DNA of 64,000 nucleotides from Ilex aquifolium. Taxonomy: Eukaryota; Streptophyta; Magnoliopsida; Aquifoliales; Aquifoliaceae. The stretch spans positions 7,699,501-7,763,500 of the forward strand of contig OX637394.1 of the NCBI GenBank assembly GCA_951799425.1, read 5' to 3'. How positions within the stretch are numbered: position 1 is the stretch's first letter; the number at the start of each line of letters is the position of its first letter. Shown here piece after piece: positions 47,901 through 59,100 of the stretch. The translations under genes and the position numbers were made by a program. A model generated the notes under the pieces. That model had not been told where the DNA came from and did no database searches. It worked only from the letters and a program-made list of their open reading frames with translations.

Positions 47901-50900
47901 TAATGAATACAACACACCTGCAAAGCCTTCACTTGCACCTTCACACCTAGCTGCAAAATCTAGTGTTTCGCGTACAGTTAGCTCCGCGATGTGATTATCT
48001 GTTTGACTTATGTAAGCAGAAGTCCTTTGAACTTGGAAATCATGAAGGTTATGACCATTGTACATTATATTCCCACTTTTCTGAAATCACAATATCATGT
48101 TATTTAAAAAAGGGCCAGAATTTATTAGAAAGAGGAAATCTAAGTAAAAGCCAACTTTCTTTCTGTTTCTCTTCCATCTGAAGCAGATTGTTTTCTATTT
48201 ACAAATATGAATAAGAAGAAATGAAGGTCAATATAAGTCGATATAAATTCAAAAACACATTTCAATGACACATAAAAGCTTCTTCAGTCATTACATTATT
48301 TGATGCCAGGCAAAAGAGAACCAAAGTAACATCAGCCACTTTGAGAGACTCAAGTTTTGTGTGTACAAAAACCTAACAAGTAATTCAAAGGACTCCCACT
48401 TGCATAATGAAAACAGATAATCACATAGCAGAGCTAGCTGTAACTTTAGGTTACGTACAGTTAGCTTGGTGATGTGATTATCTGTTTTAGTCGTCTAAGT
48501 GGAAGTCCTTTGAACTTAGAAATCATTAAGCTTATGACCGTTGCTTGTAATATATGCAATCTTATGAAACAGAAATTAATTATGAGCGAGCTGGAATCTA
48601 TTTTACAATTGAAATCCAAGTGAAGGCTAATTCTCGTTCTATTTCTTTTCCATTTGAGGCAGACTATTTTACATTTACTTGTATGAATAAAAAGCAAAAT
48701 TAAGGTTACTAAATGTTGACATAATATTGAAGAAGACATCTATCTTTCAGCTATACATAAAAGCAGACTCTCTCTTCAGTCATACATTTTTTTTTTCTTT
48801 TTTTTGGGGAGGGGGAGGCTTGAACCCTTGACCTCAAGGCAAAGCCTTCACAAAGTAAGGAATACCATTAGACCAAATATCCATTAGTCTCTTCAGTCAT
48901 ACATAATTCGGCAAAACAACCAAAGCAACTCTCAGGAGTACAATTTTTCAATCTACAAAAGATAAACAAGAAATCCATTAAAGTCAATTCCAAGCCTTTC
49001 ACTTTGTAGGGCCACCCTTATACTGCAGCCACTCCAGGTATGGATTGAAAAACACTAACCGACTCAACCAACTTTAGTACGGGAATTTTAATTGAGCAGT
49101 TGTCCTCTTTACATAAAGTTAGTCTAAAACTATATCTAAAACAAGTGGTCATAAGTGATACACAAGTCTCCTGTCCTGTCGATATCATATGGGAGAGAGA
49201 AGATGTATAAATCTGAGGTTATTCTTCAAATAAGTAAATTCATTAATCCCATGCTTTTTATCTCCATTTAGCTCTTCTTCTTAGAAAATATAATTAATTT
49301 CATCCAACAATACTAGATCGCCCATTAGCAAAATTTGTAGAAAGAAACGTTTTCTAATTCCTTTTTTCATCTTTCTGCCTCATGTCCTCACAGTTTTCTT
49401 CTCCCTTTTTTGTCTCATATTATATATATTTCTGCGAATCCCATTACAGGCCATCCACAGATTGCACAAGGCGAATCTGGAGTTAGAAGTTTAAACTTAT
49501 GACAGCATCTTTTATCATCCGATATCAGGCAATGATAAGCAACAAGAAATATTGTCTTTACAGGAATTTCCAAACACTTGTCAGACTGTACTAACCTTTA
49601 AGCCATTGTCGAGTTTGCCTGCTAAAGCTAAAAGTAAAGTGGACTTCCCAGAACCTGGAGGCCCTAGAAGCAATGTCATCCTAGCAAGAGCAGAATAGAG
49701 ACCATAAGCTTCAATAATATACCAGTCTTAATTAAAGTTCGATAGTACTAACAGTAAGACAGTTAAATTTGGGTTGTAATGTGTCCCAACTTTCAAACCA
49801 TCACGATCTACTGTTTCAGAGTTTCAAACCGGCTAACATGAGTAACGTGACCATGCCTCAACATTTTTTTTAGACTCTTTAACAGTTACCCTTCCTTTTT
49901 CGTTCGAGGGGGGATTAGAAATCCTCCTAAGAAAAGCATTTATAGATTATAGTGTCTCATGATTTATGTGATGGATAGGCCACAATTCCATTCCAGTTGG
50001 TAGGGAAGTTTTAGTTAAGAAAGTTATTTTCAAATTTCTTGTTAATTAGTATTTCCGCTGTTGGTTTTGCCATGTCCCCCAACCCAACACATGAAAGATA
50101 TGCTAGGCACGTGCCATGCAACCTACAAAACATTTAGGACATCTAAAAAAAGACAAATCTCAAACAAAAGAATGATAGATGAATGCTAGGGGCAAATAAA
50201 AAAGTCAAAAAGAAGAAAACAATGATTTCTTAGAGGCTTTGGCACTTGGTGTGGGCTATTATTGTGCGAGTGTGTTTTAGGTTTGTGCCATCCAGAGTAG
50301 AGCTCTAGAACCACCACACCCAAAAGTGCCCATTGAAGCTTGATCTATGCGGCTGCATCTCTTTCGATCCAAACAATGGTACAAAGAAATTGCTGCTCAA
50401 TATATTCACATTTTAAACTCACAGAATGTACTGATAAAGCTTTAATATATGAAATGAAATCCACAAGACAAATCATTTATCATATGTGTGAATTTTACTT
50501 TTGAATCCACTTTGTAAGATAATTAGGTTTTTCTTAACATTATTGGACATGAAAAAAATGATTTGATTTCCTATTTTAAACTGTCAACAAGGATAAAGAA
50601 AACTAATTTCCATCTTGTCTCTCATGACAGACAATGAATTATTGCATCTTCTGGACCTCATCCTTAACTATCTCAGATACTAAAAAAGGTGTATTAGAAG
50701 AATAACATCTACTTGAGAAATACACTCCTGGACTAAAGAACCAAATGAAATGCGGGCATGAGAGAGAGTCATATCAGAACATCTTCAAGCAGGAATGGCC
50801 ATATTATCAGCATTTCAATTCTTTCAATAGAAGGCTTAAATTCCCCCCCCCCCCCCCCCCCCCCCCCAAAAAAAATAAATAAATAATCCATCCCAACAGA

Positions 50901-52496
50901 AAAAGGAAAACCACAAAAATACATAAGGCCTACCCAATAGACAAGTAGTACACAAACAAGAAAGAAAGAACGTCCCAAGTAGGACTCGAATGCTGCATCA
51001 TGCATTCACACGCCACAAACAATATCAAATTGATGTCACGATTTAAAAATCACAAAAGCACCACAACGGTGCATTTATTAATCAGCCCAAGCACTGAATT
51101 TCAACAAAAAAAATGTGAATGGAGAGAAATGACCTCACCCCAAATTGTAATTTTGAAACATATTGCAATATGAGTACCAATGATTCCACTCCTTTGTAGA
51201 ACACAAACTATAAGAAGTCCTATTAATCTTCCCCTGATAAAGTTGATTTAATTTTGCAGAATTATATCACAAGATGAGGTATTATTCCACTAAGAACCAG
51301 CTGCCAAGATTTACTGCCTGGAAAATTCTTTCCAAAAGGTCAGGTGCCCCAAAAGGATATGTAAGGCCGTAGAACTTACAGGTTCAAACTTCAAAGATAA
51401 TATACTGACCATATAATGCTAATTTCCATTTACATGGCTTTCAGAAAGCTTATATAACAGCAACAGAAACTACACCAATTTATGCATATCCATTATCTAA
51501 AAGAATGTGCTAATTCTGTGAGAAACATGAAGAATATTACCTTCCCGGTTTCACAAAACCACTCACATTGTTCAAGATGGTTAACGAATGTCTGTTGGGC
51601 CGAAAGATCTTTGAACTAGTTAGAACTTGCTGCATTCAATCAACACCACTTGAAAATTAGTCAATTCAGAACTGGAAAACAGGTCGTATGTAGCTTAGAG
51701 GACAAAAATACAACGGAAAATACTCTACCTCAATCATGTCACGAGCATAATTGACCAAAGTGGGCAAAGCTCTGGAACCGACTTGCACATTGGCCGAGAT
51801 GTTTAGGTTTTCGAAACGAACTTCAACCTTCGGAACCTCTAATCCGACTCTTTATCATGATAAGGATTTAAATAGAAAATAATCAGAAAAAATTCATGAG
51901 AAGATAAACTAATGAGGGAATACACATCTTTTTGCAGGAGGGAAAACACATCTAGTATGAATTCTCTCTTCTTGGTAATCCTAAATAGATTAACATTTAG
52001 AAGCATAGATGAACGTAGTCTTGATTGTCCATGCAACCGTATGACTGTAAGGAAATTAATGGTACGCATTACATGAATATGAAATTTAGGCGCCCACACG
52101 TATACCCACGCACACACACTGAAAAGAGAGAGAAAGAGAGAGAGAGACTCATAGGTATCACCTATCTAGTCGTTCTTTAATGGCAGAGAGGAGCTTGAAA
52201 TTGTCCTGCTCAGACGTAGCCAATGCTCTTTTAACAACGAGTTCGCGATTGAACCGATTCAGCTTCCTCACGTCCACCGTCTCGGTTCGTTCCTCTCCGC
52301 CGTCCGATTCCGACGCTGTTCGTCTCAGCAACGCGAAATTCGTCCGTTTCTGGGACGGCAAACTCTCCAGCGCCGCCCAACGAAGCTCTGCTTCGTCCTT
52401 TGCTACCGCCTCGGCATTTGACGGCCGTGAAAAGTTCTCATATTTCTGAGCTTCCACATCTATCTCAAAATACTCGCTCCCATTCGAAGCTGCCAT
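29980..52496 (-). CDS. ABCG31: Full-size ABCG (PDR) transporter, ABCG31 orthologue
   Basis: Twenty-four exons (high to low): 52496-52162, 51849-51729, 51629-51541, 49680-49596, 48080-47918, 46505-46429, 46337-46193, 44357-44056, 43978-43697, 42264-41948, 41871-41711, 41637-41534, 41396-41240, 41099-41034, 40885-40755, 40670-40338, 40233-39943, 39846-39763, 35010-34877, 34773-34546, 33054-32883, 32397-32310, 31193-31027, 30246-29980. The joined frame is 4299 bases (1432 residues), all GT-AG. Layout is NBD-TMD-NBD-TMD. NBD1 has Walker [10 protein letters not shown] (about 188), signature VSGGQRKR (328) and Walker B LFMDE (349). NBD2 has GSSGAGKTT (877), LSTEQRKR (984) and IFMDE (1005). The N-terminus ([14 protein letters not shown]) and the [13 protein letters not shown] junction match Arabidopsis ABCG31/PDR3 as I remember it. 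Known roles of ABCG31 are ABA export from endosperm and, with ABCG9, pollen-coat steryl glycosides, at the plasma membrane. Oddities: intron 18 is 4752 bp, and the exon 7 donor is off-consensus. Confidence 0.95.
32556..32601 (-). mobile_element. Homopolymer-only insertion with 14-bp target duplication (ABCG31 intron 21)
   Basis: About 17 T followed by about 28 mostly G on the plus strand, i.e. a C-rich tract then poly(A) on the minus strand. It is flanked by perfect copies of taagtggtagcacc (32542-32555 and 32602-32615). It looks like an extremely 5'-truncated SINE tail; the SINE at 48788 also ends C-rich then A-rich. Confidence 0.75.
35615..36356. mobile_element. hAT-like non-autonomous element in ABCG31 intron 18 (742 bp)
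   Basis: The ends are tagaggtgttca and tgaacaccccca. A perfect 8-bp duplication cctgcgtg flanks it (35607-35614 and 36357-36364). The subterminal regions repeat ctaccc/gggtag motifs many times. No transposase is present. Confidence 0.92.
37830..38690. repeat. Degenerate AT-rich repeat of a ttaatttgataaaattaaat unit
   Basis: Roughly 20-30-bp units of this type recur with many variants on both sides of the nested element (37830-37940 and 38300-38690), so the nested insertion split a pre-existing array. Confidence 0.7.
37941..38297. mobile_element. Nested MITE (357 bp) with an internal duplication
   Basis: The ends are aggaagaattacattcagaa and taggtgtaattctccct, imperfect inverses, with aaattt on both flanks. 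Its interior is two imperfect copies of a roughly 130-bp unit beginning cctacaaacttcagg and running through gtgtataaacctcag. Confidence 0.75.
39043..39080. repeat. (ACTATT)n microsatellite in ABCG31 intron 18
   Basis: About six units of actatt with slight decay at the right end. Confidence 0.85.
45283..46136. repeat. Tandem duplication in ABCG31 intron 7
   Basis: Copy 1 (about 45283-45679) and copy 2 (about 45680-46136) match closely over their length, e.g. ctcaagactattcctgcc and gacctctccagttcaag occur in both. Copy 2 has about 30 extra bases near 45710-45740. The duplication ends about 55 bases from exon 7. Confidence 0.92.
46152..46188. repeat. T/G homopolymer tract abutting the exon 7 donor of ABCG31
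   Basis: About 22 T then about 12 G on the plus strand. On the transcribed strand the intron starts GTCTCT and runs straight into poly(C) then poly(A). No target duplication is clear. Confidence 0.9.
48453..48925 (-). pseudogene. Decayed duplicate of ABCG31 exon 5 in intron 4
   Basis: Aligns with exon 5 and its 5' flanking intron (about 47970-48330) over some 330 bases, excluding the SINE inserted at 48788-48887. The exon-like part (about 48453-48550) keeps gttcaaaggactt and acagataatcacatc on the minus strand, but the original frame has a stop and the acceptor region has diverged. It would not add usable coding. Confidence 0.9.
48788..48887 (-). mobile_element. Minimal tRNA-derived SINE (100 bp)
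   Basis: The minus strand carries an A-box-like TGGTCTAATGGTA and a B-box-like GGGTTCAAGCC, then CCTCCCCCTCCCC and an A-rich tail. A perfect 17-bp duplication tctcttcagtcatacat flanks it (48771-48787 and 48888-48904). There is almost nothing beyond the tRNA-like head and tail. Confidence 0.88.
50841..50875. repeat. C/A homopolymer tract in ABCG31 intron 3
   Basis: About 24 C then about 8 A on the plus strand, opposite in orientation to the tracts at 32556 and 46152. Confidence 0.9.
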
Positions 52497-52502
52497 GATC
52501 GG

Positions 52503-52735
52503 TCTCCCTCTGCTCTCTCTCTCTCCTCTCCCTCTATATAGCTAGTTTGTGAGAGAGATTTCTCTTCTCTATCTCTCTCTGTCCCTGTATTTTACTTTGC
52601 TAATCAGAAAGCGAGAGTTCCACTTTCTCTAACTGTCTCTCCCTGTCCATCTCTCTGTGTCTCTCTATAGGTTTACTTTCTTGATCGGAAAGTCACTTCT
52701 CTCTCTCTAAAGTTAAATGTTTCTCTCTCTATAAC
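52503..52735 (-). promoter_or_regulatory. Core promoter region of ABCG31 with TATA box and CT/GA-rich tracts
   Basis: The minus strand has TATATAG at about 52534-52540, some 40 bases before the ATG. The tcttctct-type tracts over 52503-52735 resemble plant GA-rich core promoter elements. A TATA this close implies a very short leader. Confidence 0.5.
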
Positions 52736-52739
52736 TAAC

Positions 52740-53310
52740 TCAATGTGTGCATATTTGGGCCTGGGAGAGTTTTAATACAACTGAACACTTTCCGGCTTCC
52801 CATAATGAAGGCATGGCATGAGGGAGCTGTCCCGCGAATTTTGAAGACCTAAAAAGACGAAAGTGTCCCTCGCAACACTGAACGGTGTAAAGATTGCCAG
52901 TTACTTTTTCTTTGCCCGGTTCACGGGGAAAGTAATTGTGGTACATATTTGTTACACGTGTACGGAAGATATTGATTTCGAGAGAGAGCCAAAAGATTTG
53001 CTTACCGTTGAGACTATTGTTAGATGATAAACAGGGGGAGATTGACTTCTGATCCGGATTATCCGTGAGGCAGCTTCAGCTTCAATGGGATCATAGGCAA
53101 CTATGGTTAACCCCATCAATGCTATTGAGATATAATTTAAAAAGAAAGGTTATTGGGATTTAATTTATTAATATAATTTGTTGATTTAATTTATTGTGAT
53201 CTTTGGATTCATTATAGACTCCATTAAACATTGAATTTTGGTGTTAATCTAATGATTTCTATGAAGCCACATCATTATGTCAGTAAATTATGTCAAATTT
53301 TTTAGGTCCA
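52740..53310. other. Upstream of ABCG31; repeat family copy near 53150-53230
   Basis: No gene seen. The stretch taatttattaatataattt with tttggattcattatagactcc at about 53160-53225 recurs in similar form at about 63700-63755, so it belongs to a dispersed repeat. Confidence 0.5.
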
Positions 53311-53315
53311 AATAA

Positions 53316-53965
53316 TATTCCTCTAATTTAAAAGATTTAGATCCTCTATATTATTTTTTTTTACAAAATTTTACTTAATGGTAGATTATCCATCGCATAT
53401 ATACTTGTCAATGGATCAAATTTTGATCAAAACTCGATCCAAATCAGATCCACTAAATATAGATTAATATTTTTTGTTGATAATTCAAACCAGAATCTAA
53501 ATCCAATATCTTATATCCGATTTACTTATATAAATTTACTTATATCCAATCCGACTATAATCAGATTAGAATTATTTATATATTTTTATATAAATATTAA
53601 GAAATTAAGTGATTATTTAAAGAAATTTAGTTAAAATTAGATATTATTTGTTAAATTTTAGTTAATTAAGTTATTCGAATCGAATCAAAATTTTAGATTA
53701 TTAAAGGATTAAGATATTGACCACAAAAATAAAAAACGTTGAATTATCTAATCAGATTCGGATCAAACTTTTGAAATCAAATTTGGATTCGAAATCCGAT
53801 CCAAACCTGATCCGTTGACAAGTCTAACCGTATATGGGTGAAGGGTCCACATATAAATAATGAATTATACTTGAATACATAATGAGTGATCTACCATTAA
53901 GTAAATTTGTATAAAAAAATAATAAAAAAGATCTCAATCATAAGGATATAAATTAGGAATTTAGT
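53316..53965. mobile_element. Inverted-repeat element (outer MITE)
   Basis: The left arm (53316-53395, with ttttacttaatggtagat) is the inverse of the right arm (53880-53965, with atctaccattaagtaaa). The arms match over about 70-80 bases. A second element is nested between them. Confidence 0.7.
53402..53826. mobile_element. Nested inverted-repeat element
   Basis: The ends are tacttgtcaatggatca and gatccgttgacaagtcta. ggatcc-like gatccaa/ttggatc motifs recur inside. Target duplications are weak. No coding. Confidence 0.65.
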
Positions 53966-54700
53966 AATTATGGCCATTAAATTATAAATGGATCCTAGCA
54001 TTAAATGAACGTCACGCAATAAATCTCCCAATTAGTGTAACGGTAACCCCTGTGATTCCACTTTGAGGGGTGATAGATACATACAAATAGTCACCCACCG
54101 TTGCACGCCTCACCCCTTCGTCTCTCTCACAAGAGACCTGTACGCACTCACTGTCGTGGACACATATATACACATCCAGAGTTGCCCACCACCGCCAGCC
54201 TCTCCTCCCTCTAATTGTGTAATCAGAATTTTCTGTTCATTTTGTATGAGGGTGGACCTATCGGGATGGACTCTCTGTCTCCACCCCTTTAAAAGAAAAT
54301 AGAAAAATCGATGGTGGAAGAATGCTTGGTTCCAAAATGGAGGTCAAATTAGGCGAGAAGAGCGGTGGTATGAGGTTTTGTGGATGTGTAAGAGAGAGAA
54401 GAAGAACCCAATATGGGCTGTTGGTGAGTTGTGCCATTCATAATATCATATCATGCACTGTGTTTAACTATAAACTTCACTAAATTAGTGAGTAAATTAA
54501 GGGAAACACTCTTTCTCCTCTCTTTTGTTTGGTAAAGTGCATTAATATGTTCGGCCGACAACTCAAAAGTCTATCATGTCTTTGAAAAAATAAAATTGTT
54601 TGGTATTCAAAAAAAATTTAGGGCATCATCAAGATAATTTAAATATTTCAGATTATAAGATAGAAAACAAAAAAAAATGACTAACTAATTGTAGATAGAT

Positions 54701-54969
54701 TTTTTTTTGGTCAGAAAAATGGGGGAGAGGGGCAACCAACAGGTAGTGACCCCCCCTGGGCATGACCATGAGGGTCTCCCCCGATGTGGAATGTTCGGTT
54801 AGCCATAGCTACAGACCCCTTTAGAGTAGCCCGTCATCACACCACCACCGAAGCACTAATGAGTAAGACATGGGGACCCCGTGGATTGATCCCTGCTTGC
54901 TAACCTCATGGGAGTCAGGGAGCGACCCAAGACGGGCACACCTTACCATTAGACCACCAGCTCCGGTGG
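54701..54969 (-). mobile_element. tRNA-derived SINE, Au-like (about 270 bp)
   Basis: The minus strand starts near CCGGAGCTGGTGGTCTAATG, with A box TGGTCTAATGGTAAGG and B box GGGATCAATCC. It ends in a C-rich stretch and poly(A). taattgtagatagat flanks it at 54686-54700 and 54970-54984. Confidence 0.85.
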
Positions 54970-54989
54970 TAATTGTAGATAGATATGAC

Positions 54990-55665
54990 TAGTTGTAAAT
55001 ACACATATTTTTAAAATACATTTTTACTAAGAGTTAGGTATTTCAAAAATTTATTTTCAAAAGTCTATTTTAAAACAAATAGATGATGTGCACACATACT
55101 GGTTTGCGTGATAAAGAAGGATCAATAAATGTAGGAAAGATCTCCCATCACCCATCACCGTGCAAAAGGAACTAACTTACGTCTAAAATGGCCGAAGCCG
55201 TGTGCTACAACTAATTATCCACCAAACTGGGCATAAATTAGGAGTGTCAATTCATGTCACATGACTCGTTATTTTTGAATCTTGGCATTGAAATTTATGT
55301 CGTGTTTGCATCAATAATTATAAATAAATAAAAATTTAATGTGTTATAATCGTCAAACATCAATCAAACTTATTTATTACACATATTTCTCAAATGTGTC
55401 AATTTTGTATTATGTTTGTACTGATAGATCAAATTAATACCCCTAACATAATGCGTCGTCAAGAGTGCCATGCAGAGAACAAGAGGAATTAACAATAAAA
55501 TGAAATAGAAACACGATGCATGATATAATAAAAAAAAATAAAAAAAATATTCACACATCCTAAGTTTAAATCTTAATAATTCTTTAAAATTAGGTCATAA
55601 AATATTTATCTCTCATAAATAATTCAATCCTCGCGTGAATTGTTTGTCTTTGATTAAACTAAGAA
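54990..55665. other. Intergenic, no feature seen
   Basis: AT-rich, no gene or element end supported. Confidence 0.5.
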
Positions 55666-55670
55666 AGAAA

Positions 55671-55982
55671 TTAATTGAAGTACACGTACACTGACTCTAC
55701 AGACAGCTCTGCTTTCCGCCAAAATACAAAAAAACAAAATTCATTAGAAACCTTAATGGTTGAGACTTGAGAAGATGACAAAAAGAAGACCCAACTCCTT
55801 AAACCTTTCACCACCTCGCGCCTATTTTCAAAAATCCAATCATTCTTTTCCAACCAAATAATCCAAACCGTAGCTAAAATTGCACAATTCCAACAAGGCA
55901 ATACATATAGACATTTTACAAAACAGTTGCCAGAAAGTACAAAAAAACCCACAAAGGCAGCCAAAACGTAACAGAGCTGCAT
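55671..55982 (-). pseudogene. Fragment of a LINE reverse-transcriptase tail (zf-RVT region)
   Basis: A 103-codon frame contains WNCAILATVWIIWLEKNDW followed by IFENRRE, the pattern seen at the C-terminus of plant L1-type ORF2 proteins. Nothing upstream resembles reverse transcriptase, so this is a 5'-truncated relic. It lies just past the 3' end of DDB2 and may overlap its 3' untranslated region. Confidence 0.55.
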
Positions 55983-56110
55983 ATCCTGTTCAACGCTACC
56001 ACGGTAGGTGGAGCAAGTTCACAGCCAAAAGAAAACGAGGAGGATCAATGCATTAGCCCATACAAAATTGGCCAGTGGGAACCTCCTTGGGATATTTCTG
56101 TTCATAAGCT

Positions 56111-59100
56111 TCAGCATTTACTCTTAGATTTACACGGAATTGATTTTGAATAAGGTTTCTTTGTCTTGGGTCTCTTACCCTTGGAACTGAATGCATCATC
56201 ATCAAAATCATCATCACTGTCGCCCTCGAGCTTCTTTTTGAGTTTCTTCTCGGCCTTTCCACAAAGAATAATCTTTTTCTCATTCCGTGGTTGTTCAATC
56301 TCAAACTTCTCTTTGGGCTTCCAAATGAAGAGAGACCTGACAGAGTTGCATAGTTAGCAACAAAAAAGCATTGGCAAATAAACAATCAGGACTATCATAT
56401 GAAAAAGAAGAGGAAAAAGGATCATTTCAAATAATCCACTGAAAATTTTGAACTTAATACCAACAATGCCTTACCGCCCCCAAGAAGACATCTCAACAGG
56501 ACTGGAAAACACATTAAAAAGGAAAACAAAAAAGAGTTTATACAAGGAAAACTTCACAGAAGAAAGCTGGAGAGAGAAAAACATTAATTCAGCATAGGAA
56601 CACTAGCAAAGAATGAGTACATAACCAAGTACCAGAAAATGAGGAAATTGAGAACTCAACCTAGCGAAAGTTGTGTTAATTCCCAACAACCAGATATAAG
56701 CTACACAAATGCGTTTCAGCAATTTGCAGCCAAAGAATTAGTGACAAAAGACTCAAAAAAACTTGTTTTTAAGACATGATGGGGGGCTACGAAAAAAACC
56801 ACCTGGAAAGAACTGGCAGAAAGGAGCACATGTAATAAAAGGAAAATCATGTAATTAGAATGCTGAATTAGTAATAGCTTCTGGCCCTTGAGTAGCATAT
56901 TCTTGACAACAATTTAACACCAGAAAAGAACGAGTCCAGAAGTGCATAGTTGATAGTTCAAACCTTGAACTGCCAGTAGCCAGAACATCATCTCGTGGAT
57001 GTAGCTTATTCACAGGACTGATAGTTGTAATATTTGAATCCATGACCTCAGCAACTAGTTGCCCTGTGCTGATGTCTATAAAATCAATGGGATGCAAGGC
57101 AGCACCATTATAATTTTCACTGATATAACGCCCAATAACTACAAGGGACTCCGATGGGTCCTGCATTAGGAAAAAAAAAACCTATAAATCTTAATATTTC
57201 CTGTTCTTTTTCTAGAAAGTAATTAATAGATGAGTTCTCCATGCCACAAACATTAAAGCATCACCTTTGGGTCCCATTCAGCCCGAAAAGGTGTAAGATG
57301 TCGATTGAAATCATGGCTATGTACAATTTCTCGGCTTGGGGAATCCAACTCGCCAAAGATAGAATCCCATACACGAAGACGGTTATCCTGTGATGTAGTA
57401 AGTATTTTGCTCCCACTGTGTGGAGAAAAATATGCCGAGTTGACAACACGTTTGTGTGAAAGGTTATAAAGAGAAGATCCAGCTTCTAACCGGCGCATGT
57501 CCCAAATACGAGCCTAAGATGCAAAAACCATTTCATTATGTAACATTATGAATGTGCATACCATGCTTCGATTTCTTTAAGCATGCCAACAACAGTAATA
57601 CAGCAGCTGTTGAATTAAAAAACCTTACAAAGTGATCATTTCCACAACTTAAAAGTAGATCTGGCTGAACAGGATTGCAGTGTAGCCCAACAACTTTGCT
57701 TCCTTTCTTATGAATCAAAATAGAATCCCCCAGTTTGTTATTGGACCGGACATCCACCCTACATATGCCAATAAAAGAATACAACCTAGTTTATGCATAT
57801 TTTTCTCGCTGGAAAGGCACAAAGACAAGCAACTTGATAAACAGAAAAATATATGAATTTAAGTTGTGACCAAGACAGTCTCTTAAACACTAGTTTTTTA
57901 GTGGCCTAAATGGTTAATGTCTGTATTGGTTTCAACTCAGGGCCTCTAATATAACTAGGGGACCTGGGCAGCCACCTAAGTGGCCTAGGCCTAGGGCAGT
58001 CCCTGATTCTATTAAAAAATCGAACAACAAAAATTTCCCCCTAAGCCAAAAAGGAACACCCCCCCCTTTTCCCCTTCCTTTCCTTTTACAAAATTCCATT
58101 GTTCCAGCATTTTTCCTTTTCAAAACTTCAGATTACTCAATAAATACACGTTTATGGGCATAACAAACTCTCGAATCTCATAACTGAATTAACCCAAACT
58201 ACACAATTGCAGCATGCAGACATCTAAATTTTTTTTGAATTCATCACTAAGTTTATCATTAACCAAAAATAAATCCAGACAAATAAACACGGTCAGATTG
58301 GTATCACACAATCAACATTTATAAGTACCATCTCTATTATGCATTGGTTCAAATCCTCTCTAAATAATTTAGAAGTGTAAACGGTTTAAAGTATAAAAAC
58401 AATGGCAGAAAAAATGACCCAAATCATCCATAAATCACAAGTCTTATAAGCGTTTGGGCCACAGATATCAAATGTATAAATGTAAGTTAAATGATCAGAA
58501 TCACCAACCACGAATCAGAATATTGGTTGCTGTGAATTTAGCCCTTCAGTCACATGGTTCAAATGGCAGACAATACACAGGGCACATGATAAATGAAATA
58601 CACATTTTCTTATAACATAAGATTTTCATCTTGTTGTCCCAGTACATATATCGGTATCTGGGCAGCACAAAGGAAGTGGCAAAAAGTAGCTATAATGTAC
58701 TGAAAACAGAGTCCAGACTAATCCATTGCTTCTACATCTCTCCAGACGCAAGATTTTACTGTAGCCATTGGGTAGAAGGTCAAAAGGATACTTACAAGTA
58801 GAGATATCCAAAATTATCTGCTACAAGAACAAGACTTTTTTCGGTGTTTATAGCCAACCCATACAGCATCCTCCAACTGCTTGGTCCCTACAGGCAACCA
58901 ACCAAAACTCATTCTGTGATAACAAATCCAAGATCCCACAATAGTATATGGGACATATTAAATCCCCCCTTCTCCCCTCAATTTCCACGAACATATGAAA
59001 GGAAGAACAGAAAAAGGAAAAGAGGGGGGACAGGTAAACAACTATAAACCGTCAGAACAAAAACGCTGGTGCTGACCATATGTCCTATTGGGTGGCAGGT

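Noticed and set aside
48788..48887. Possible functional tRNA gene
   Set aside because: A- and B-box-like motifs are present, but no intact cloverleaf could be drawn, and the tail and target duplications show it is a SINE.
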